From the NCBI GenBank assembly GCA_044346855.1, contig JBIIYJ010000001.1:1-64000 (forward strand): a stretch of DNA of 64,000 nucleotides, in the 5' to 3' direction. Both the position numbers and the translations under genes were made by a program. This stretch comes from CAIKKV01 sp044346855 (GTDB taxonomy: Bacteria; Verrucomicrobiota; Kiritimatiellia; CAIKKV01). Shown here one piece after another: positions 1 through 8,440 of the stretch (its first letter is position 1; each line of letters opens with the position of its first letter). The notes beneath the pieces are model-generated. The model did not search any database, was not told the DNA's origin, and was given only the letters and a program-made list of their open reading frames with translations.

Positions 1-119
1 GCATGCGCCTGGGCGGCGTGACGGGCCTCTTCTGGGGCCGACTGGCCACGGACCTGATCGCCGGCACGACCGCCCTCGTCTGGGCAAGGCGGTATATTGG
101 AAGCATAGCTAATAGCTGA
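1..119 (+). CDS. C-terminal fragment, probable MATE-family efflux transporter
   Basis: An open frame (phase from base 3) runs in from the left edge and stops at TGA 117-119, giving about 38 residues. The tail reads GGVTGLFWGRLATDLIAGTT and then ALVWARRYI. A Gly-rich stretch, Trp, an Arg and a last hydrophobic helix ending in basic residues resemble the end of MATE (multidrug and toxin extrusion) transporters, which export cationic compounds using Na+ or H+. Only the last helix is visible, so the family call is weak and it could be another polytopic membrane protein. The stop codon lies inside a heptamer repeat (105-132), so the last few residues are encoded by the repeat and may be a recent extension. 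Confidence 0.4.
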   Translation, partial: MRLGGVTGLFWGRLATDLIAGTTALVWARRYIGSIANS

Positions 120-132
120 TAGCTGATAGCGA
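105..132. repeat. Heptamer tandem repeat, 4 x ATAGCNR
   Basis: Four consecutive 7-mers: ATAGCTA, ATAGCTG, ATAGCTG, ATAGCGA. The same seven-base register with an AYAGC core recurs at 27350-27378 and 55840-55895. The repeat overlaps the stop codon of the upstream gene and lies just before the decayed nucleotidyltransferase copy. Confidence 0.8.
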
Positions 133-135
133 AGT

Positions 136-219
136 CATTTGGCATTTGCGAAAGCGCCAGAAACAGCCTATCCTTGTCCCCGTGATGAACGTGCAGGCTA
201 TCTGTTGATCGGCGGGTTC
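136..219 (+). pseudogene. Remnant of the 5' end of an AbiEii-like nucleotidyltransferase gene
   Basis: This stretch closely matches the leader and start of the nucleotidyltransferase gene at 6060-6190. Shared blocks are catttgScatttgcgaaagc, gatgaacgtgca and ctgttgatcggcgggttc. Relative to that copy, about 45 bases between the last two blocks are missing. The frame still encodes the LLIGGF motif but then runs into the ribosome binding site of the next gene. It is best read as a decayed or recombined duplicate of the 5' end. No catalytic DxD motif remains, so it cannot be functional. Confidence 0.7.
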
Positions 220-231
220 CAGGAGGGTATC

Positions 232-2715
232 GTGAGCGCGCGAAAGGTCAGCCGCCGCCTGGTTCTGGTTCTGCTGGCGATTGGGTTCGGCGCGGCGCGA
301 GCCCTTGCGGCGGATATCACCAGCGCCCAATCCGGGATCTGGACGAATCCGAGCACATGGACGCCCGCCCACGTGCCCCTGATCTCCGATCCCGTGATTA
401 TCACCAGCGGCTGCACCGTGACGATTCAGGATAGCGACACCCATTATGCCGCCAGCCTGACCATTCAGGACGGCGGCGTGCTGACCCATGCCTCGAACTC
501 CACGACGGCCGCCGGGGAGAGATACAAGGTCATCCTGGCCATCGCCAATGACCTGACGATCCAGTCCGGCGGCCAGATCAACGTGGACGGCAGAGGATAC
601 AGCGGCCAAAACGGTCCCGGCTATTTGGCCGCGGGAGGAGCCAGCCATGGCGGCGTAGGCGCCGGCGTGAACGCCATGGCCACCGTGGCAACCACCTACG
701 GCTCCGTGACGGCGCCCACCCGTTTGGGGAGCGGCGGGTCGTACAATACAACCTTCCAAAGCGGCGGCGGAGCGGTTCAGCTGATCGTGGGCGGGACCGC
801 CACCGTGAATGGCGCGATCTCGGCGGCGGGAGTCGAAACGGGCTCCGGAGCGACGTATGGCGGATCATCGGGCGGATCGGTTTTCCTGAAGACGGGCGCC
901 CTGGCGGGCATGGGAACGATCGCCGCCAATGCCGCCTCCGTCTCGGCCAGGGGACTTGGCGGCGGCGGGCGGGTGGCCGTGATCCTGACCGGCTCCACGG
1001 ATTTTGGCGCTGTCAAAATGCAGGCCTACACCGGCGCCGCCGGAGGCAACCCCGGCGCCGGGGGGACAGTTTATCTCGAGCACACCGGACACGCCGCCGG
1101 CGAGGGAACGCTGATCGTGGATTATAACAAGCGCCTTCCCGGCCCCGACCCGCGGTTTATCACGCTACAGAACGGGCGGGACGCATCAGCATATGCTTTT
1201 TCGGAAATCATCCTGACCAACGGAGGCGTGTACGGGCTGGACACCAATGACACGCTCACCGTTGCCGGCCTGACGGCGATCCGGGGGGATCCCGCGGCTG
1301 AAACGGACGGCCTCTACCTGCAAGGCGGGACGCTGAACGCCCCGTCCCCGTTCAGCACGTTTTCCAACTATTTCATCGGGATCAGCGCCCCGAACGCGAC
1401 GTTCGACCCGCCGCTCTCGCTGGCGGTCGGGACCCAGGCGAGCTTCATCGTCAACGCGCCATTCGTCCTGCCTTGTCCGCTGACGATCACACCGGGCGGC
1501 AACCTGACCCATTTGACGAATTACACCACGGAAGCCTACCGGGTGGACTTGACGGTCAAAGGCGATCTGGACATTCAGGCCGGCGGCCAGGTCAACGTGG
1601 ACGGCCGCGGCTACCAGGACGGCCAGGGGCCCGGAAAAGCGGCGACCTATGCCAGCACGGGGGGAAGCCATGGAGGCGCCGGCGGAATCAGGTACGCCAC
1701 CACCTGTACGAACGGGCCCACCTACGGTTCGATCACCGCTCCGACCACGCTGGGAAGCGGGGGCGGGTATGGCGGGGCATTCGGGGGCGGTGCGGCGCGC
1801 CTGAACGTGACCGGCCGCACCACCGTGAACGGCGTGATCTCCGCCAACGCGAACAACCAGATGATGTCCGGGGCGGGCGGGTCCGTGTTCCTCACGACGG
1901 GCACACTGGACGGCAGCGGAATCATCCGGGCCAGCAGTCCCAAAGGAGGCTGGGCGCTGGGGGGCGGCGGCCGGGTGGCGGTGATCCTGACCAATGGGAA
2001 CGATTTCGGATCGGTGTCCGTCCAGGCCTGTTCGGGGCTGGGAAATCCGGCGACTCATCTATATGGCGGCGCCGGCACCGTGTACCTTCAGACGATGGCG
2101 CAAGGCGCCGGCAACGGCACCTTGTGGGTGAACGCCACAAACATGCTGAATGCCCACGCCACCGTGATCGGCAGCCAGGTGACGGGAACCACCGTGGGCA
2201 CGCTGGTGATCACCAACGGAGCCGTTCTCATGATCGATTCGAACCAGTCGTTGACCGTTCAGGGAAACTGGTTGAACCTGTCGAAGCCCGTCAACGGAAG
2301 CCTGACGAACTGGACCGTCAGCTTCACCTCCGCGCCCAACAGCACGGTCACCCTGGCCGGCACGAACGCGGCGGTCGTCGCGGGCGCCACCACGTTCAAT
2401 AACCTGACCTGCACCAATCGGGGCAAAACCGTGCGCTTCACCGCCGGGACGACCAACGTCGTCACCGGGCGGCTGGCGCTGGGCAGTGAGATGACGCCGG
2501 GGCAGAGCGGCGTGTCGCTCCTTTCCACGGCGGAGGGCGCCTACTGGTATCTGACGCTGGCCGCCAGCGCGCCCCAGCAGGCGGGCGCTGTGACCGTGAA
2601 GGACAGCCAGGCCGGGGGCGGCCAGACGCTCCGCGCGGGCAATGGCTCGATCAATCTGGAGCACAACGTGAATTGGACGTTTCCGTCGGCCGGCACCACC
2701 GTCATCATGCGTTAA
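232..2715 (+). CDS. Secreted Gly-rich beta-helix-like protein with duplicated module
   Basis: Start is GTG 232, because AGGAGGG (221-227) lies just upstream and the product then begins with a clean signal peptide (basic Arg/Lys, a Leu/Val core, cleavage after ALA near residue 26). The longer frame from 139 would put a nucleotidyltransferase remnant in front. The mature protein (about 800 aa) opens with a G8-like segment (SGIWTNPSTW, VP, DPVIITSG). It then has two copies of a Gly/Ser/Thr-rich module, about residues 75-310 and 420-650. Both contain GGQxNVDGRGY, a GGSHGG-like stretch, TTYGSxTAPT or PTYGSITAPT, and GGGGRVAVILT. The repeat pattern suggests a right-handed beta-helix or adhesin-like exoprotein. 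There is no enzyme motif and no C-terminal anchor. Function unknown; it is probably exported and surface or extracellular. It precedes another large secreted protein by about 30 bases, so the two are likely co-transcribed. Confidence 0.75.
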   Translation: MSARKVSRRLVLVLLAIGFGAARALAADITSAQSGIWTNPSTWTPAHVPLISDPVIITSGCTVTIQDSDTHYAASLTIQDGGVLTHASNSTTAAGERYKVILAIANDLTIQSGGQINVDGRGYSGQNGPGYLAAGGASHGGVGAGVNAMATVATTYGSVTAPTRLGSGGSYNTTFQSGGGAVQLIVGGTATVNGAISAAGVETGSGATYGGSSGGSVFLKTGALAGMGTIAANAASVSARGLGGGGRVAVILTGSTDFGAVKMQAYTGAAGGNPGAGGTVYLEHTGHAAGEGTLIVDYNKRLPGPDPRFITLQNGRDASAYAFSEIILTNGGVYGLDTNDTLTVAGLTAIRGDPAAETDGLYLQGGTLNAPSPFSTFSNYFIGISAPNATFDPPLSLAVGTQASFIVNAPFVLPCPLTITPGGNLTHLTNYTTEAYRVDLTVKGDLDIQAGGQVNVDGRGYQDGQGPGKAATYASTGGSHGGAGGIRYATTCTNGPTYGSITAPTTLGSGGGYGGAFGGGAARLNVTGRTTVNGVISANANNQMMSGAGGSVFLTTGTLDGSGIIRASSPKGGWALGGGGRVAVILTNGNDFGSVSVQACSGLGNPATHLYGGAGTVYLQTMAQGAGNGTLWVNATNMLNAHATVIGSQVTGTTVGTLVITNGAVLMIDSNQSLTVQGNWLNLSKPVNGSLTNWTVSFTSAPNSTVTLAGTNAAVVAGATTFNNLTCTNRGKTVRFTAGTTNVVTGRLALGSEMTPGQSGVSLLSTAEGAYWYLTLAASAPQQAGAVTVKDSQAGGGQTLRAGNGSINLEHNVNWTFPSAGTTVIMR

Positions 2716-2745
2716 TGAAAGAGCCAGTTGAAGCGATACCCTAAA

Positions 2746-5700
2746 ATGAACTGGAAGGCGATCGTTGCAGCGGCAGCCGGCGTCCTGGCCGCCCTCTCGC
2801 TGCAGCTCGCGGCGCAGACCACTGGCGAGACCGCCCATCTGGACTGGAACGCGCTGGGACAGTTCGAGCTCGAAAGCGTGGGGCAGTCCACCGTCAAGGC
2901 CTGGTATGACACGCTCGCCCCGGGCCGGGCGGACAACACGGCCCCCTGGAAACAACTCATCTGGTTTAAGAAAGACAGCCGCACCGTCCAGAAATCCTAT
3001 TTCGCCTCCGTGGACTTCGAAACGGGAACGCTGACGGAATTGCCCACGATGGTCCCCTCCATGCAGCCCTGGGGTCGGCTCTGGGTGAATGGCAAATTCT
3101 ACATCGGCTTCAACCTGCTGCCGCGCCTTTCGATCTACGACCCGGCGACCGACGCGCTGACCGATCTGGGGCCCTGCTTCTCGAGCAATTCGCTGACGCT
3201 CTACAGCATGGCCGTGGCACCCGACGGCGTGATTGCCATGGGCGGCGGAACCGGAAGCGACGTGTCGCTCTACGACCCCGTCACCCGCGGCTTCACCCAC
3301 TTCGGGCAAGTGGCAACCCTCCCCGGCGGCGGCACCTATGCCTACTATTTAAGCGTGGATTCCAACTACGTCTACGTGGCCGTGCGCAGCAGCGACCCCT
3401 GGCAACTGGTGCGGCTGGATCGGACAACCAAGGAACGCACCGTGCTGCTGACCTCCGCCAGTGTCTATGACTTCCTCTCGATCAACGGCAACGCGGTCGA
3501 ACTCTCGCACCCGGCCGATCCGAAGCAATACTTTTACCTCCAAAACGGGCAGTTGATCGCGTGCACGGCGACCAACCGGCCGCCCAACTGGGTTCTCCCC
3601 GGCCCGGGCTTTTCCGGAACCGCCCCGGGCATCGCGATCGACCAGTCCCCCGTCTTGAACGGAAGCAACGCGCTGGCGGTCTACATTCAGGACCCCGCCA
3701 ACACCACTGCGTGGCGCCAGGCCGCCCTGCCTTTGCGTCCGGATGCGGCGGGGATAACCCTGATCTGCGCCCTGGACGACGGCCGCCTGGCCGGCATGCC
3801 AAACGCCTATTTCGCCACGGTGCTGGTGAACCCGACCAACGGCGCAACCCAGCGCATTCCCCTCGACAACGTCAGCGCCTACGGCCTGCTGGCGGTGAGC
3901 AACCGGGTGTTCATCGGCGGCTACCCCTCCGCCCGCGTGCTGGCGTTCGACACCACCCGGCCGATGACGTGGGAGGATTCCATCCCGGGCCGGCCGGGGG
4001 TGCCGGAGGCCAATGCCGCCGCCAATCCCTGCCTGATCAAGGTGCTCAGCTCCTATACCGACGGGGCGCACATCGCCCGGCATCTGTGCCGGGGCGCCGA
4101 CGGCAACGTGTTCCTGGCGGCCTGGCGCGAACGGTATTACTATGGCTTCGCGCTGGCTTGGTTCAACCCCGAACCCGGCACAAACGGGGCCTATGCCTTC
4201 ACGGTGTTCGACGACCAGGGGGCCTTCAACCATCTCCAGGTCCACGCCATGCAGGCGATCAACGGCGGCTCGAATCTGCTGATTTCCACGGAGGTGCAAT
4301 ACAACAAGAATGTGCCGGGCGCGGCGCCGGATGCGGCTTCGGTGTTCCTCTTTGACGTGGCGCAGAAGCGGATTGTCGGCCGGTATGAACCGCTGACGAA
4401 CTGCCAGGAAATCGCCGGAGTCGCGATGGACGGGCCGGACATCCTCGTCGGTTACGCCAATGACTACAAGGCGCCCGGAGTGAGCACGCTGTTTCGATTC
4501 AATATAGGGACAGGAAACAGGGAAGGGTTGAGGCATTACGACAAGGCCATGGGAAACCTGTGCCTCCAGCCGGACGGGTTGATCTGGGGCGGGATTTTGT
4601 ACGGCCACAACAAGGTGCTGTTCACCGTGAATCCCCGGGATTTGAGCGTCCTGGGGCTGGGCAAAACACCGGAGGCGGGGCCGGCCTATTTCTGCCACCC
4701 GAGCGGCGTTTACCTGGGCGGTTGTCCCCAGTTGATGCGCGTGGCGGGACTCTCCCCCCCGGCCGCGCCGCCTCCCCTGGCCCTGGCTTTCACGACCCTG
4801 CCCTCGCCGAACACCGTGGCGGGCGCGCCGTTTGGGCGCCAGCCGGTGGTGGCAATCCAATACGCCGACGGAAGCACGGTGACGACCGGCGCCGATTCAA
4901 GGCTGGACGTGACGCTGGCGCTGACGGGCGGGTCGGGCATTCTCTCGGGAACCACGAACGTGACCGCGGTTGCCGGCGTGGCCTCCTTCTCGGGGCTCAG
5001 CATCGACCTGATCGGCGCCGACAAGGTCTTGACCGCGTCCGCCGTCCCCACGCTGGCGCCGGGCGTCATGCCGGCGTCCACGGCGCCTTTTACCATTAAT
5101 CGGGGAATCGGCCAGACGATTGCCTTCCCGGCGATTCCGGACCAGGTCGTGACCAACCGGGTGCATCTGAGCGCGACGGCATCGTCCGGCCTGGCGGTGA
5201 CGAATTTCACGGTGGCGGCGGGCCCGGGCACGATTGTTGATCAGACCAATCTGACGTTCCATGCCGCGGGGATGGTCAGCATCGTGGCGGGGCAGGCGGG
5301 CGACACGAATTGGAGCGAGGCGCCGGATGTGGCGAACACCTTCGCCGTGTATGCCTGGAGTCCCCGGTACAGCACCATCCCCTGGGCGGATAATTTTGAA
5401 TTGTATGCGGCCCGCCAGCCGCTGGCCAACGGCTACAACGGCTGGTTCGGCTCCTCCACCACGATCCTGGCGCAGCCCGTCGTCGTCGCCTCCGGGGCTC
5501 AGGCCGCCGGGATTCCGGCATGCTGCATCCTGTCGAACCGGTTCCAAACCGCGGCGGGGCCGCCCCGCGTCTGGATCCAGATGGACCTGCGCCCGGTGTT
5601 GTGCGACGGCACGAACAGCCCCATGGCGGTGGACCCGGACGCAACGGTCATGTTCTATGTGAACAGCAACGGTCAGTTCGTGGTGCACGACGGGCCCGCC

Positions 5701-5985
5701 TCGCCCAACAGCTGGGTGACGCTGACGAATTATAGCGTCGGCACAACCGGGACGAACTGGGTGACGATCCGGGTTTACAAGGATTACGGCGCCCGCACCT
5801 GGGATCTGTATGCGGACAGCAAGCTGCTCACCAATCATATCGGGTTTATCAACCCGGGCCGGGCTAGTTTTGGCGGGTTCGATGTCTGCAGCGGCTTTGC
5901 CGGAACCCGGACGTCGTTCCTGGACAACGTGTCGGTGTCATCCGCGAATAACATGTCGGCGGGCTCGCTGATATTATTAAAGTGA
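2746..5985 (+). CDS. Large secreted beta-propeller / Ig-like / LamG-like protein
   Basis: About 1,079 aa. ATG 2746 gives MNWKAIVAAAAGVLAALSLQ, a good signal peptide. An in-frame TTG at 2728 with AAAGAG ahead of it is a possible earlier start. Residues about 40-660 form blades with repeated motifs such as LSIYDPATDAL, DVSLYDPVTRGF, VLAFDTT and LFRFNIGTGN, as in NHL/PQQ-like beta-propellers. About 680-860 look like one or two Ig-like domains (LPSPNTVAGAPFGRQPVV, then IAFPAIPDQV). About 880-1075 resemble a concanavalin-A/LamG jelly roll (WADNFELY, a WVTIRVYKDYG stretch, SFLDNVSV). A glycan- or surface-binding exoprotein is the likely role, but no catalytic residues are evident. It pairs with the upstream secreted gene. 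Confidence 0.72.
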   Translation: MNWKAIVAAAAGVLAALSLQLAAQTTGETAHLDWNALGQFELESVGQSTVKAWYDTLAPGRADNTAPWKQLIWFKKDSRTVQKSYFASVDFETGTLTELPTMVPSMQPWGRLWVNGKFYIGFNLLPRLSIYDPATDALTDLGPCFSSNSLTLYSMAVAPDGVIAMGGGTGSDVSLYDPVTRGFTHFGQVATLPGGGTYAYYLSVDSNYVYVAVRSSDPWQLVRLDRTTKERTVLLTSASVYDFLSINGNAVELSHPADPKQYFYLQNGQLIACTATNRPPNWVLPGPGFSGTAPGIAIDQSPVLNGSNALAVYIQDPANTTAWRQAALPLRPDAAGITLICALDDGRLAGMPNAYFATVLVNPTNGATQRIPLDNVSAYGLLAVSNRVFIGGYPSARVLAFDTTRPMTWEDSIPGRPGVPEANAAANPCLIKVLSSYTDGAHIARHLCRGADGNVFLAAWRERYYYGFALAWFNPEPGTNGAYAFTVFDDQGAFNHLQVHAMQAINGGSNLLISTEVQYNKNVPGAAPDAASVFLFDVAQKRIVGRYEPLTNCQEIAGVAMDGPDILVGYANDYKAPGVSTLFRFNIGTGNREGLRHYDKAMGNLCLQPDGLIWGGILYGHNKVLFTVNPRDLSVLGLGKTPEAGPAYFCHPSGVYLGGCPQLMRVAGLSPPAAPPPLALAFTTLPSPNTVAGAPFGRQPVVAIQYADGSTVTTGADSRLDVTLALTGGSGILSGTTNVTAVAGVASFSGLSIDLIGADKVLTASAVPTLAPGVMPASTAPFTINRGIGQTIAFPAIPDQVVTNRVHLSATASSGLAVTNFTVAAGPGTIVDQTNLTFHAAGMVSIVAGQAGDTNWSEAPDVANTFAVYAWSPRYSTIPWADNFELYAARQPLANGYNGWFGSSTTILAQPVVVASGAQAAGIPACCILSNRFQTAAGPPRVWIQMDLRPVLCDGTNSPMAVDPDATVMFYVNSNGQFVVHDGPASPNSWVTLTNYSVGTTGTNWVTIRVYKDYGARTWDLYADSKLLTNHIGFINPGRASFGGFDVCSGFAGTRTSFLDNVSVSSANNMSAGSLILLK

Positions 5986-6107
5986 CATCGTGGTGCGGAT
6001 AGCAAAGGCTTTCTTCTCCGTGACTCAGTGCCTCCATGTGAGGTCTTCTCTTCGGCCCACATTTGCCATTTGCGAAAGCACCCGAAATGTCCTACCCTGT
6101 TCCTGCG

Positions 6108-6653
6108 ATGAACGTGCATGACATTCTCCAACTTGTTTCCCGGCGTTTGCCGGAGGCGGGCGTTGACTACCTGTTGATCGGCGGGTTCGCGGTCAATTAC
6201 TATGGCTACACGCGCAACACCTTGGATGTCGACTTCATGGTGGCAGCCGATCAGCTTGCCGCCGTGCGCTCCGTCCTGGCGGAAGCGGGATTCATCAACA
6301 TTTCCATCGAGGAAAATGTGGTCTTCTTCAACCGGCCCGACACAACCGTGCGGGTGGATTTCCTTCGCGTCGATGGTGCAACCTTGAAAAAACTGCTCGC
6401 CAACGCCATCGATGCCGATTTATATGGCGCCCGCGTCAAACTGCCCGCCTTGAAGGATTTGCTGGCCATGAAAATCTTCGCCTTTGCCCAAAGCGGCGCC
6501 CGCAGACTGGGAAAAGACCTTCCCGATATCGCATTCCTGGCCGTATTGCATCACCTTGATCCCGAAAAGGACATCCGCCCGCTTTGCGACAAATTCGGTG
6601 ACACCGTAACATTTGCTCTGATCAAAGACCAGATGGAGAGCCTGGCAAAATGA
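6108..6653 (+). CDS. AbiEii-like nucleotidyltransferase
   Basis: 181 aa from ATG 6108; the frame is open back to TTG 6063, but that extension lies in leader sequence. Residues 22-26 (LLIGG), the Asp pair D40/D42 in TLDVDF and the following helix are the nucleotidyltransferase fold signature of AbiEii/AbiGii- and MenT-type toxins, which transfer NMP or CMP to RNA or proteins. The C-terminal helices (DLLAMKIFAF, RRLGKDLPDI) match the family. The next gene overlaps by four bases (ATGA) and encodes a 65-aa partner. This suggests a two-gene toxin-antitoxin-like unit, although the partner is not a recognised antitoxin. A broken copy of the 5' end of this gene lies at 136-219. Confidence 0.8.
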   Translation: MNVHDILQLVSRRLPEAGVDYLLIGGFAVNYYGYTRNTLDVDFMVAADQLAAVRSVLAEAGFINISIEENVVFFNRPDTTVRVDFLRVDGATLKKLLANAIDADLYGARVKLPALKDLLAMKIFAFAQSGARRLGKDLPDIAFLAVLHHLDPEKDIRPLCDKFGDTVTFALIKDQMESLAK

Positions 6654-6847
6654 ACAAGCCTCTCCTTCCCTTCGACTCCCGCTTCCCTCCCCGTCTCACG
6701 ATGGAGGAGTATGTCGCCTTCATCGAAGAGTCACTCAAGTATGTCGATCCCAAGCAGGTCGCTCGCCAGAAGGCCATCGAAAAACGGATCGACAAGCCGT
6801 TTCGTTTGGTGGATGAAGAAGAAAAGGAAAACCCGGCTGGGATTTAA
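6650..6847 (+). CDS. Small protein partner of the nucleotidyltransferase
   Basis: 65 aa; its start overlaps the nucleotidyltransferase stop as ATGA, which implies translational coupling. The sequence is charged: a Pro/Arg-rich front (LLPFDSRFPPRLTMEEYVAF), then Lys/Glu-rich helices and an acidic tail (DEEEKE). It has no DNA-binding or enzyme motif that I recognise. Position suggests a cognate antitoxin or accessory subunit, but that is inference only. Confidence 0.6.
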   Translation: MNKPLLPFDSRFPPRLTMEEYVAFIEESLKYVDPKQVARQKAIEKRIDKPFRLVDEEEKENPAGI

Positions 6848-6927
6848 AGCGCTTGTACAGGCGTCCGATTCTGCCTAAAGTTAAAAAAAGGCAACCTGAA
6901 ATCGAAGCAGGGAATGGAGACGAATTG

Positions 6928-7692
6928 ATGAAGACATCCAATCTGGCGTTCGGAATGGGCATCCTGTTCCTCGCCGCAGCCACGGGCGCGGCCCGGGCGC
7001 AGAAGGCCGACGCCGAACCGGTCATCGAGCCGGAAGCCGGCGTGGTCCTCCGCCAATTAAGCGATCATATCAAGCAGGTCCAGTCCGTCATCTTGCACAT
7101 CGCGGATACCATCGACGAGGTGCAGCCTGATGGAAGCAAGCTCCAGTTCGCCCACGTCCGGGTTCTCACCGTGCAGCGCCCCGACAAGCTCAAAGTTGAG
7201 ACGACCGGCGATGTGAGCTGCCGGACTTTTTGGAAAGACGGAAAGACGCTGACGGTGCTGGACTCTGATAAAAACGTCTACGCCCAGATTCCGGACCCCG
7301 GCACGATCGAGGAGGCGATCGATTTGCTTCAGTCGAAATACAACATGAGCCTGCCGGCATCGGACATGCTTTCGGGGGATTTCTACCAGACCATGACCAA
7401 CGGCTGTCGGTCCATTGATTATGTTGGAATCGGCTATGTGGGTGAGGAAAAGTGTCATCACCTGGCATTTTCGCGCGATATTATCGATTGGCAGATGTGG
7501 ATCGGCATGGGTGACAAACCTTCAATCCGGAAGATGGTGATCACCTACAAGCAACTGCCGGGTCAACCCCAATACACACTGCAACTGCTCAGAACCGAGA
7601 CTCCGGCCAGGATCACGGAATCGGCGTTCACCGCCGAGATTCCCAAAACCGCGATGAAAATTGAAATCAAAACCGCGGAAAAAGCGAAATAA
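6928..7692 (+). CDS. DUF2092 family periplasmic protein
   Basis: 254 aa from ATG 6928, preceded by GGAATGGAGA. The track frame opens 75 bases earlier without a ribosome site. A signal peptide (MKTSNLAFGMGILFLAAATG, then ARA) precedes a LolA/LppX-like beta-sheet domain. It carries the DUF2092 pattern: VQSVILHIADTIDEV, RPDKLKVETTGD, FWKDGKTLTVLDSDKNVYAQ and a C-terminal sheet with ITYKQLPGQPQYTLQL. DUF2092 proteins are predicted periplasmic, perhaps lipid- or hydrophobe-binding. The adjacent DUF6515 gene (23 bases downstream) is, from memory, a recurrent partner. Exact role unknown. Confidence 0.82.
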   Translation: MKTSNLAFGMGILFLAAATGAARAQKADAEPVIEPEAGVVLRQLSDHIKQVQSVILHIADTIDEVQPDGSKLQFAHVRVLTVQRPDKLKVETTGDVSCRTFWKDGKTLTVLDSDKNVYAQIPDPGTIEEAIDLLQSKYNMSLPASDMLSGDFYQTMTNGCRSIDYVGIGYVGEEKCHHLAFSRDIIDWQMWIGMGDKPSIRKMVITYKQLPGQPQYTLQLLRTETPARITESAFTAEIPKTAMKIEIKTAEKAK

Positions 7693-7714
7693 CGACCAGG
7701 GAAGGATCTGCCCC

Positions 7715-8440
7715 ATGCAAGTTTCACGGACTAACAGGTTGATTTTCACCACCATCGCACTGATGGGCGTCATGACCACAGGCGAGGTGTTTGCCCGTGG
7801 TGGCGGCCGTTCTTCCGCTGTTCGCTCAGGGGCCTATGGCTCAGTCCGGCAATCGTCTTTGCAAGCCTCAAGCAGTGCAGCGGCCCGGGGCGTCACGGTG
7901 GCCGCGGCCGGCGACAACAGGGCCGGTTATGAGCGCCAGGTGACGGGCGCGGGCGGGAAGACCGCCACCAGTTCGGGCAACGCCGTTTATAATGACGGGA
8001 AGGCGGCCTGGACTCGCGAGGTTACCGGACCCGGCGGGAAGTCGGCAACCGTCACCGGCGCGGGCACGGCCGGCGATGGCGAGGCGAAGGCGACCCGTCA
8101 GGTGACGGGGCCCAACGGCAGAACGGCGACCACCCAACGGGAGGCCGAACGGGTTGGCTCGACCGTGACCGTGCTTCCCGCCGAACATTTCACGACCCAG
8201 GTCGGAACAACCACCTATTATTATCACGAAGGCGCCTACTATCAGCCCGTTTATGTGAACGACACCTGCACGTATACCGTGGTTCCGCCTCCGCTGGGTG
8301 TCGTGGTTTATCAGTTGCCTGCCGGGGCGGTCGCCCGGGAGGTAGGCGGAACGAACTATTTCACCGTCGGAGGGGCCTGGTATAAACCCGCCTACATGAA
8401 CGGCGTGGTGTCGTATACGGTGGTGGCATCGCCGGAATAA
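7715..8440 (+). CDS. DUF6515 family exported protein
   Basis: 241 aa from ATG 7715 with GGGAAGGA about 9 bases ahead. A signal peptide ends at VFA near residue 28. The middle (about 65-150) has three imperfect repeats of the form RQVTGxxGKTAT separated by Gly/Ala/Asp runs. The C-terminal third has paired Tyr-rich motifs (TTYYYHEGAYYQPVY, then YFTVGGAWYKPAY) around a PPPLGVVVYQLPAGA stretch, which is the DUF6515 signature. It is probably periplasmic or outer-membrane associated. It forms a unit with the DUF2092 gene upstream. The biochemical role is not known to me. Confidence 0.8.
   Translation: MQVSRTNRLIFTTIALMGVMTTGEVFARGGGRSSAVRSGAYGSVRQSSLQASSSAAARGVTVAAAGDNRAGYERQVTGAGGKTATSSGNAVYNDGKAAWTREVTGPGGKSATVTGAGTAGDGEAKATRQVTGPNGRTATTQREAERVGSTVTVLPAEHFTTQVGTTTYYYHEGAYYQPVYVNDTCTYTVVPPPLGVVVYQLPAGAVAREVGGTNYFTVGGAWYKPAYMNGVVSYTVVASPE

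Noticed and set aside
139..231. N-terminal extension of the secreted protein
   Set aside because: This part is a nucleotidyltransferase remnant; the signal peptide and ribosome site place the start at 232.
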